Origin: Hyphomicrobium denitrificans ATCC 51888
GTDB lineage: Bacteria > Pseudomonadota > Alphaproteobacteria > Rhizobiales > Hyphomicrobiaceae
NCBI RefSeq assembly: GCF_000143145.1
Contig: NC_014313.1
Span: 1,922,001 to 1,986,000, forward strand
Length of the DNA stretch: 64,000 bases
Reading direction: 5' to 3'
Part shown: piece after piece, positions 58,115 to 64,000 of the stretch
Layout of the letters: each line of letters starts with the position of its first letter
Position numbering within the stretch: the first letter of the stretch is position 1
The notes under the pieces: model-generated
Database searches by the model: none
Seen by the model: only the letters and a program-made list of their open reading frames with translations
What the model was told of the DNA's origin: nothing
Position numbers and translations under genes: made by a program

Positions 58115-59281
58115 CTAGTCCTTCGGCCTTTCACCGGCTTTCGAATCCGGTCGCCAACCCGACGCAAGCTTTTGTGCCTGCTCGATCCATTTCTCTCGCG
58201 TCACGCGACTCTTGAACCCGTCGAGGCGGCTTTCGAACCAGGCGACGTTTGCGGGCGTCCATTTAGCGATCTGATCGAAGTGCCAGACGCCGATCGAATT
58301 CAGCTTTTCGGCCATCTTATCCGCAACGCCCCAAATCAGCGAGAGGTCGTCGCCTTTGCCGCCGCGCGGCTCACTCAACAATTCCGGGTCTTGAGCGGCC
58401 TGTGCGGCTGCGATCACACGATCGCGCAGCATATCTGCCTTGATCTTATCGAGTTCGCCGGCCGACATCGCCTTGCCGCCACCGCGCGCCTCGAGTTCCT
58501 TGACGAGGCCTGCGTTCGCGATCGCAGCCAGCGCTGCGGGATGAACTGCAGGCGCCGCCGCTGCTGATGATGATCCGGCAGGAGAGGACGGCGATGTCGC
58601 TTCCTGGGCATGATCGGTCGCCTCAGACGTTTCTTCGAAGCGCTTTCTCCAGGCGTCGATCGTCGAACCATCGTACAGCGATTGATCCGTCAGGCTCGTC
58701 GGACCACCGGCGGGACAGGATGCGGTGCGTCCCGTCTGCGAACCCGGCTTCAGCGGCTTGCCGGCGATGAAGCCGTCGAGCACTTTTTCGAATTGCTCCG
58801 CCGTCAGATCTTCGTAGGTGTCCTTGCCGATCTGAACGACCGGCGCGTTGGCGCAGACGCCGATGCACTCGACTTCTTCCCACGACAGCGTGCCGTCGCT
58901 ATTGGGCGTGTGCGGATGTTCGTGAATGCGATGCTGGCAGACCGAAATCAGATCGCGCGATCCGCGCAGCATGCACGGCGTCGTACCACAGACCTGCACA
59001 TGCGCTTTCGTTCCGACCGGCGACAACTGAAACATCGTGTAGAACGTCGCGACTTCCATGCCTCGGATATGGGCCATTCCGAGAAGATCGCAGACGGCGC
59101 GGATCGCGGGCTCAGGCAACCATCCGCCCGACTGTTCCTGAGCGCGCCACAACAACGGGATAATGGCGGATGCCTGCTTGCCCGAAGGATATTTCGCGAT
59201 TGTCTCTTGCGCCCACGCAAGGTTCTCCGCTGAAAAAGCGAACTCAGCGGGTTGATCCGGATTCACTCGGCGAACAGCCAT
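58115..59281 (-). CDS. nuoE: NADH-quinone oxidoreductase subunit E with C-terminal HHH extension
   Basis: Product of 388 aa, against 160-240 for ordinary NuoE. Residues 1-170 form the thioredoxin-like subunit with its [2Fe-2S] ligands ([15 protein letters not shown] and [14 protein letters not shown]). A Pro/Ala/Ser-rich linker follows. Residues about 312-377 are a helix-hairpin-helix domain ([44 protein letters not shown]) closely like the RpsB tail in this window. ATG 59281 has AGGAG 6 nt upstream. Confidence 0.97.
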   Translation of the reverse strand: MAVRRVNPDQPAEFAFSAENLAWAQETIAKYPSGKQASAIIPLLWRAQEQSGGWLPEPAIRAVCDLLGMAHIRGMEVATFYTMFQLSPVGTKAHVQVCGTTPCMLRGSRDLISVCQHRIHEHPHTPNSDGTLSWEEVECIGVCANAPVVQIGKDTYEDLTAEQFEKVLDGFIAGKPLKPGSQTGRTASCPAGGPTSLTDQSLYDGSTIDAWRKRFEETSEATDHAQEATSPSSPAGSSSAAAAPAVHPAALAAIANAGLVKELEARGGGKAMSAGELDKIKADMLRDRVIAAAQAAQDPELLSEPRGGKGDDLSLIWGVADKMAEKLNSIGVWHFDQIAKWTPANVAWFESRLDGFKSRVTREKWIEQAQKLASGWRPDSKAGERPKD

Positions 59282-59532
59282 CAACGGCTCCTGAAAACCA
59301 AGGGTCGCGGCGCCGAATAGTACGTGGTCAGGTCAGACGAACGACCTTGCCCCGCCACGCCAATGCCGACTCTTGCAAATCGACATTACCCTTCGAGCGT
59401 CAACACGGTCCAGTACGCGGAAGAACGCGACTAGGCAAGGATTTGCAGATGCGGCGAAAGCATGAAGCGACCGAGATAAACAGCAAGCAGGTGCGACTAA
59501 TGGTTCCCCGATCTATGACTGTTTGATGAGGA

Positions 59533-60015
59533 TCAAGGGGTCCCGTCTGATGCCGGCGGATTGGGCACGGCGACCGACGAATCGGGTTTCAAAATTCCGC
59601 GCCGCTGAAGCGTTTCAGATGGTCGTTCCGTCGCCCATCGACGCTCTGAAAAACCGAGCGGCACCGCCAGCCAGCCGAGCAGCAATAGAAACGTCGCAAT
59701 CGGCGCAAGGATCAGCGAGAGCTGCGAGGCGACGCGCAGGAACCCGGTCCACAACACCGCGAACAGCAGGCCGAGGGCGATGATGACCCAGCCGCCATCA
59801 TCGGAGCCGCGCGCGGCGGCGAAGATCAGTCCGGCAAACAGTCCGGCCAGTCCTATCAGCACGGGAATGAACGGCGCGTCGGCCTGCAGCGCGCCCATCG
59901 GCCAGCCCCGCGAACGGGCAAAAAGGCGATAAGTAGAAAGGCTTAAGCCCCATCCCAGCGCGACGACCGCCAGCAGGAACAGATTGTCGATGACTGGGCT
60001 TGCACCATAAATCAT
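59533..60015 (-). CDS. Hypothetical membrane protein inside the nuo cluster
   Basis: Product of about 160 aa with four predicted membrane helices (DNLFLLAVVALGWGLSL, FIPVLIGLAGLFAGLIF, GGWVIIALGLLFAVLW, LILAPIATFLLLLGWLAVPLG) and a polar, Pro-rich tail. It lies between nuoD and nuoE in the same direction, with gaps of 251 and 230 bp on either side. I recognise no family. GAGG lies 8 nt before ATG 60015; the upstream ATG 60021 and GTG 60024 are too close to that site. Whether it belongs to complex I function is unknown. Confidence 0.7.
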   Translation of the reverse strand: MIYGASPVIDNLFLLAVVALGWGLSLSTYRLFARSRGWPMGALQADAPFIPVLIGLAGLFAGLIFAAARGSDDGGWVIIALGLLFAVLWTGFLRVASQLSLILAPIATFLLLLGWLAVPLGFSERRWATERPSETLQRRGILKPDSSVAVPNPPASDGTP

Positions 60016-60245
60016 ACGCATCACCTCGGGATTACTTGGACTGCGAAACCGCGAGGCGTTGTTTTGCCAGGGGTTTGAGGCGGATGCTAGTCCACGTCGC
60101 TCCCGGATGACAGCCGCGCGACAGCGCCTCCGCCGCGTAGGCAGCCGGAGTGGCAGGCATGCGGCCGGGCTAAAGCGTGATGTGACGCGCGAAACGGATC
60201 AGCCATTCCCGGCGGTCATAGCAGACAGCCGCGCGGCGCCCGCCG

Positions 60246-61436
60246 TCAGCGGTCGATCTCTCCGAACACGATGTCGAGCGACCCGATGATGGCCGAGACG
60301 TCCGCCAGCATGTGCCCGCGGTTCAGGAAGTCCATAGCCGCGAGGTGCGGGAAGCCCGGTGCGCGGATCTTGCAGCGATAGGGCTTGTTGGAGCCATCCG
60401 CCACGAGATAGACGCCGAACTCGCCCTTCGGCGCTTCGACGGCCGCATAGACGTCGCCGGCGGGGACGTGAAAACCTTCCGTGTAGAGCTTGAAGTGATG
60501 GATCAGCGCTTCCATCGAGCGCTTCATCTCTCCACGCTTCGGCGGCACGACTTTCTTGTTCTCGGCCGAGTGCGGCCCCTGGCCGCCCGGCGACTTCAGC
60601 AGCTCGCAGCACTGCTTCATCAGCTTGGTCGATTCCCGCATTTCCTGCATGCGGATCAGATATCTGTCGTAGCAGTCGCCGTTCTTGCCGATCGGAATAT
60701 CGAAATCGAGTTCGCTATAGCATTCGTAGGGCTGCGACTTGCGGAGGTCCCAGGCCGCGCCTGAGCCGCGGACCATGACGCCCGAGAAGCCCCAGGCAAA
60801 GGCCTCATCCAGCGAGACGACGCCGATATCGACGTTGCGCTGCTTGAAGATGCGGTTCTCGGTCAGGAGCACGTCGATGTCGTCGACGACTTTCAGGAAC
60901 GGATCGCAGAAGGCATAAATGTCGTCGATCAGCTTTTCCGGCAGATCCTGGTGCACGCCGCCGATGCGGAAATACTTGGCGTGCATGCGCGCGCCGGATG
61001 CGCGCTCATAGAACACCATCAGCTTCTCGCGTTCCTCGAAGCCCCAGAGCGGCGGGGTCAGGGCGCCGACGTCCATCGCCTGCGTCGTGACGTTCAGGAG
61101 ATGCGAAAGGATGCGGCCGATTTCGGAGAAGAGCACGCGGATCAGCTGACCGCGGCGCGGGACGGTGATGCCCAGCAGCCGCTCGGCCGCGAGGCAGAAC
61201 GCATGCTCCTGATTCATCGGCGCGACGTAATCGAGACGATCGAAATAGCCGATCGCCTGCATGTAGGTCTTGTGCTCGATGAGCTTCTCGGTCCCACGAT
61301 GCAACAGGCCGATGTGCGGATCGACCCGCTCGACGACTTCGCCGTCAAGTTCCAGCACCAGGCGCAACACGCCGTGCGCGGCCGGATGCTGCGGTCCGAA
61401 ATTGATGTTGAAGTTGCGGATTTCCGTTTCGGCCAT
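60246..61436 (-). CDS. nuoD: NADH-quinone oxidoreductase subunit D
   Basis: Product of 396 aa, the 49-kDa-type subunit. Signatures: [21 protein letters not shown] (the histidine loop at the quinone site), [29 protein letters not shown] and the C-terminal DIVFGEIDR. It forms the quinone-reduction site with NuoB. ATG 61436 begins 2 nt after the stop of the thioesterase gene. Confidence 0.98.
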   Translation of the reverse strand: MAETEIRNFNINFGPQHPAAHGVLRLVLELDGEVVERVDPHIGLLHRGTEKLIEHKTYMQAIGYFDRLDYVAPMNQEHAFCLAAERLLGITVPRRGQLIRVLFSEIGRILSHLLNVTTQAMDVGALTPPLWGFEEREKLMVFYERASGARMHAKYFRIGGVHQDLPEKLIDDIYAFCDPFLKVVDDIDVLLTENRIFKQRNVDIGVVSLDEAFAWGFSGVMVRGSGAAWDLRKSQPYECYSELDFDIPIGKNGDCYDRYLIRMQEMRESTKLMKQCCELLKSPGGQGPHSAENKKVVPPKRGEMKRSMEALIHHFKLYTEGFHVPAGDVYAAVEAPKGEFGVYLVADGSNKPYRCKIRAPGFPHLAAMDFLNRGHMLADVSAIIGSLDIVFGEIDR

Positions 61437-61438
61437 TT

Positions 61439-61903
61439 TCAACCAGTTCCCCGCGTAATTGGAGAGAGACGCGCGAGCTTCGCCTTACCGTTTACGCGCT
61501 GCTCGAACTTTTCCCAATCGACGACCACGCGCTCATGCTCGCCCTCGCCAATCAGGTCAATCCCGTCGTGGGCTTTAACGTGGAAAAAGATGCGACGCCC
61601 CGCGACTTTCGTGCACTCGGCCTCGACCGTGACCGTTTGCCCTGGAACGGTCGCCGCGACGTGCGACACGTTAATATGCACACCGAGCGAGCCTTCGCCT
61701 TGATCGAGATGCTCCTCGAGGATGTGCAGGCAGGTCCATTCCATCAGCCCGACCATGAAGCCGGTCGCGAAGACCGTCGGCATGAGCTGGAACTCCCGAG
61801 CCTCCGGATAAAGATACGGCACCGTTTTCGTTGCCGGCACACGAAACGAAAACTCAGTGCGCGCTCCAGCCTGAAGCGAAGGTTTCACTGCGTCGGCCCT
61901 CAC
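61439..61903 (-). CDS. FlK-like hotdog thioesterase inside the nuo cluster
   Basis: Product of 154 aa. The hotdog fold pattern is clear ([19 protein letters not shown] helix, [46 protein letters not shown]). T47, E55 and H81 have the same spacing (8 and 26 residues) as the catalytic Thr42-Glu50-His76 of fluoroacetyl-CoA thioesterase FlK, so it is probably an active acyl-CoA thioesterase of that family. Whether it acts on fluoroacetyl-CoA cannot be told. The GTG start overlaps the previous stop (GTGA), and nuoD follows after 2 nt, so it should be co-translated with complex I genes. Confidence 0.88.
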   Translation of the reverse strand: MRADAVKPSLQAGARTEFSFRVPATKTVPYLYPEAREFQLMPTVFATGFMVGLMEWTCLHILEEHLDQGEGSLGVHINVSHVAATVPGQTVTVEAECTKVAGRRIFFHVKAHDGIDLIGEGEHERVVVDWEKFEQRVNGKAKLARLSPITRGTG

Positions 61904-62199
61904 AGTCTGTCTTTCAGATTTCGGATCGTTATATAGAGGTTAGAAGCTGTTGCTGCGACCGAAAATAAACCGATCGCGAATGACGACAGGCTCGGCGATT
62001 CGGTGCGCCCGAGCAGCGGGTAAACGAACTCGCCGCCGATCGAGATGAGGACGACGCCGAGCGGAACGACGATCGTCGCATAAGGCAGAAACCGGCCCAG
62101 AACGCCGAACGCCACACCCACGATTGCGCGCGGCCAGTCGAGAACGAATGCAGCGACCATCAACCCGGCCGAAATGGCTACATTCGTTTCAAAATCCAT
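61900..62199 (-). CDS. Small membrane protein inside the nuo cluster, 99 aa
   Basis: Three hydrophobic segments are visible (NVAISAGLMVAAFVLDW, YATIVVPLGVVLISIGGEFVY, SSFAIGLFSVAATASNLYI) in a 99-residue protein. ATG 62199 is 56 bp downstream of nuoC; its stop overlaps the GTG start of the thioesterase gene. No family is recognised. It is likely co-transcribed with the nuo genes. Confidence 0.7.
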   Translation of the reverse strand: MDFETNVAISAGLMVAAFVLDWPRAIVGVAFGVLGRFLPYATIVVPLGVVLISIGGEFVYPLLGRTESPSLSSFAIGLFSVAATASNLYITIRNLKDRL

Positions 62200-62255
62200 T
62201 CAAATGCCCACGGTGCAGGTGATGGAACCGGAACCGGGCCGACGCCCGGCAGCCG

Positions 62256-62855
62256 TCATGAACGCTGTGCTTTTTCGTCACCCGGAATGATGTAGTTCGG
62301 ACCTTCCCACGGGCTTTCGAAATCGAAATCGCGGAATTCCTGCGTGAGCTTGACCGGCTCGTACACGACGCGCTTCTTTTCGTCGTCGTAGCGAACCTCG
62401 ACGTAACCGGTGAGCGGGAAATCCTTGCGCAGCGGATGTCCCTGAAAACCGTAGTCCGTCAGGATGCGTCTGAGATCGGGATGTCCGATGAAGCGGATGC
62501 CATAGAGATCGTAAGCTTCGCGCTCATACCAGTTGGCGGCGGGGAAGACGTCGTTCACGCTCTGCACCGCAGTCGTCTCGTCGGTCGAGATCTTGATGCG
62601 CAGCCGCTGATTGAGGCGCGGCGAAAGCAGATGATAGACGACCTCGAAGCGTTCGGCGCGCTCGGGATAGTCGACGCCGCAGATATCGATCAGAACCTCG
62701 AACTGGCACTTGGGATCGTCGCGCAGTTTCGTCAGCACCTCGACGATCCGGTCGCGGGGCACGGAAATCGATGCCTCGTCGAAGGCCGTGCTGCTGGCGA
62801 GGATGTCGGCTCCGAAGAGCGTGCCGACGTGAGTGATAAGGTTTGCGATTTCCAT
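62256..62855 (-). CDS. nuoC: NADH-quinone oxidoreductase subunit C
   Basis: Product of 199 aa, a separate NuoC as in mitochondria (not fused to NuoD). The signature lies at [22 protein letters not shown] and [48 protein letters not shown]. It is part of the peripheral arm and helps hold NuoB and NuoD. Confidence 0.98.
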   Translation of the reverse strand: MEIANLITHVGTLFGADILASSTAFDEASISVPRDRIVEVLTKLRDDPKCQFEVLIDICGVDYPERAERFEVVYHLLSPRLNQRLRIKISTDETTAVQSVNDVFPAANWYEREAYDLYGIRFIGHPDLRRILTDYGFQGHPLRKDFPLTGYVEVRYDDEKKRVVYEPVKLTQEFRDFDFESPWEGPNYIIPGDEKAQRS

Positions 62856-62870
62856 CAGAACAGCATCCGC

Positions 62871-63290
62871 TTAGGGCTTTTTATCAACGCGCGTGAGGTC
62901 GGAACAGCCAGCCGTCGCTTCCGTTCCGGCTTCGATGTAACAGGCCGCGATGTGACCGTCGCCGAGAATTCGGCCTTCCGTCACGGATTTCGCGGCGGTC
63001 GAGGTCCACGCGAACGACGTGTTATCGGGAAAGACGATCCCGAAGAAATCGCGGCGGCCGCCTTCGTAGACGAAATAGCCGCGAAACCTCCGGTCGGTCT
63101 GCTCCGTGATATGGACGGTGCGCTCGCGCGTCCGGAGACCATAGATATCGCCGATCGAATCCGTGTGGCCGGACCACGTGCCCACAAGATTCGGACCGGA
63201 CTCAGCGGCGAGTGACGGCTGCGATAGCGCAACGGCCGCAACGAAAACCGAAAGGGTGCCTGCAGCTGCAGTTATCAGGCGGCGGTTCAC
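62871..63290 (-). CDS. Secreted hypothetical protein between nuoB and nuoC
   Basis: Product of 139 aa with a signal peptide (residues 1-29, AAGTLSVFVAAVALSQPSLA). The mature part is a beta-rich domain (NLVGTWSGHTDSIGDIYG, VHITEQTDRRFRGYFVYEGGRRDFFGIVFPDN, TEGRILGDGHIAACYIEAG) that looks like a small lipocalin- or avidin-like barrel, with two cysteines near the end. Function unknown. Gaps of 21 and 15 bp to nuoB and nuoC make co-transcription very likely. Confidence 0.8.
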   Translation of the reverse strand: MNRRLITAAAGTLSVFVAAVALSQPSLAAESGPNLVGTWSGHTDSIGDIYGLRTRERTVHITEQTDRRFRGYFVYEGGRRDFFGIVFPDNTSFAWTSTAAKSVTEGRILGDGHIAACYIEAGTEATAGCSDLTRVDKKP

Positions 63291-63311
63291 GACACGGCCT
63301 TTCCGAGTTGC

Positions 63312-63908
63312 CTATCTCTCGATCGTTCCCGTCCGGCGTATTTTGCGTTGTAGCAGCAGAATTCCATAGACCAGCGCCTCAGCCGTCGGCGGGCAACCCG
63401 GGACGTAAACATCGACCGGGACGACGCGATCGCAACCGCGCACGACGGCATAGGAATAATGATAGTAGCCGCCGCCGTTGGCGCAGCTTCCCATCGAAAT
63501 CACGTAACGCGGTTCCGGCATCTGGTCGTAGACCTTGCGCAACGCCGGAGCCATCTTGTTGGTCAGCGTGCCGGCGACGATCATCACGTCGGACTGGCGC
63601 GGCGAAGCGCGGGGCGCAAAGCCGAAGCGTTCGAGATCGTAACGCGGCATCGAGGCCTGCATCATCTCGACGGCGCAGCAGGCGAGACCGAACGTCATCC
63701 ACATCAGCGAGCCGGTGCGCGCCCAGTTGATGAGGTCATCGACTGTCGTCACGAGAAAGCCCTTGTCGGCCAACTCGTTGGAGATTCCGGTGAAGAACTG
63801 GTCGTCGGGACGAATGATCGAGGTTGCCGCGCCCGAGACGCCTTCGCGCGCCTTATCCAAGGCGCGGTCGAAGATGATCTGTCCGTCGTTGGTGCGTATC
63901 ACTCCCAT
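63312..63908 (-). CDS. nuoB: NADH-quinone oxidoreductase subunit B
   Basis: Product of 198 aa. It holds cluster N2, ligated by the tandem cysteines of [10 protein letters not shown] plus SMGSCA and PGCPPT. Signatures: [39 protein letters not shown] (conserved block). ATG 63908 overlaps the end of nuoA by 10 nt; a longer upstream frame exists but lies inside nuoA. Confidence 0.97.
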   Translation of the reverse strand: MGVIRTNDGQIIFDRALDKAREGVSGAATSIIRPDDQFFTGISNELADKGFLVTTVDDLINWARTGSLMWMTFGLACCAVEMMQASMPRYDLERFGFAPRASPRQSDVMIVAGTLTNKMAPALRKVYDQMPEPRYVISMGSCANGGGYYHYSYAVVRGCDRVVPVDVYVPGCPPTAEALVYGILLLQRKIRRTGTIER

Positions 63909-64000
63909 TCGAGCGCGCCCTTCTTCCACTCGTAGATGAAGCCGACCGTCAGCACGCCGAGGAACGCCATCATCGACCAGAACCCGAATACGCCGATGTC
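63899..64000 (-). CDS. nuoA: NADH-quinone oxidoreductase subunit A, C-terminal fragment (N-terminus beyond window)
   Basis: The last 33 codons of nuoA are visible from the right edge: [21 protein letters not shown], then [12 protein letters not shown] and TGA at 63901-63899. The [13 protein letters not shown] end is diagnostic for NuoA. The coding frame overlaps nuoB. Confidence 0.95.
   Translation of the reverse strand, partial: DIGVFGFWSMMAFLGVLTVGFIYEWKKGALEWE

Noticed and set aside
55158..58118. A 986-codon plus-strand frame
   Set aside because: It is antisense to nuoG and nuoF, which carry all the expected cluster motifs; GC-rich coding often leaves such open antisense frames.
1..64000. 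tRNA, rRNA, attachment sites, inteins and replication origin
   Set aside because: I looked for T-arm (GGTTCGA-type) patterns, integrase genes, intein splice motifs and DnaA-box clusters and saw none convincing.

Overview
The window is a 64 kb, GC-rich, gene-dense chromosomal segment from an alphaproteobacterium, most likely a member of the Hyphomicrobiales (Hyphomicrobium-like). That assignment is inferred from the rpsB-tsf-pyrH-frr-uppS-cdsA-dxr-rseP-bamA-lpxD-fabZ-lpxA-lpxI-lpxB gene order, a GTTC-N7-GTTC type SOS box at lexA, long tailed forms of RpsB and NuoE, and a mitochondrial-type nuoA-N cluster. No tRNA, rRNA, CRISPR array or prophage was seen.

Layout. Positions 1-4057 (minus) hold most of a type V autotransporter adhesin whose passenger has a very regular tandem repeat; its C-terminal barrel runs off the left edge. 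Positions 4.4-10.3 kb hold small accessory and housekeeping genes: two hypothetical proteins, a PilZ protein, an MBL-fold hydrolase, a DUF1499 membrane protein, pdxH, a 17-kDa-type surface antigen, an orphan Cas2-fold protein and a small unknown. Positions 10286-13403 look like a degenerate IS1-family element with passenger genes: 19-bp terminal inverted repeats, a dead transposase, a DinD/BRO gene, a winged-helix gene and several tiny overlapping ORFs. It ends 16 bp before the lexA promoter.

From 13.5 to 19.8 kb lie lexA, a convergent comEC, gltX and gltA. From 19.75 to 35.2 kb, all on the minus strand, lies the envelope-biogenesis supercluster. It reads from rpsB and tsf (translation) through pyrH and frr, then uppS, cdsA, dxr and rseP (isoprenoid, phospholipid and envelope proteolysis), bamA (outer-membrane assembly), and lpxD-fabZ-lpxA-lpxI-lpxB (lipid A). 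A clear sigma70-like promoter drives rpsB and terminators follow tsf and the gene upstream of rpsB. Two small secreted proteins lie at 35.6-36.3 kb.

From 36.5 to 64 kb, also minus, the reading order from the right edge is nuoA(partial)-B-C-D-E-F-G-H-I-J-K-L-M-N, birA, rnj (RNase J), mce, a DUF1467 gene, proS, lolC, lolD and dnaE. The nuo cluster is interrupted by four non-nuo genes: a secreted protein, a small membrane protein, an FlK-like thioesterase and a second membrane protein.

The most unusual points are: the passenger-carrying IS1-like element beside lexA; an LpxI carrying a second, degenerate copy of its C-terminal domain; the same helix-hairpin-helix tail on ribosomal protein S2 and on NuoE; the strict 26/27-residue alternation in the autotransporter passenger; and the thioesterase with an FlK-spaced catalytic triad inside the complex I operon.
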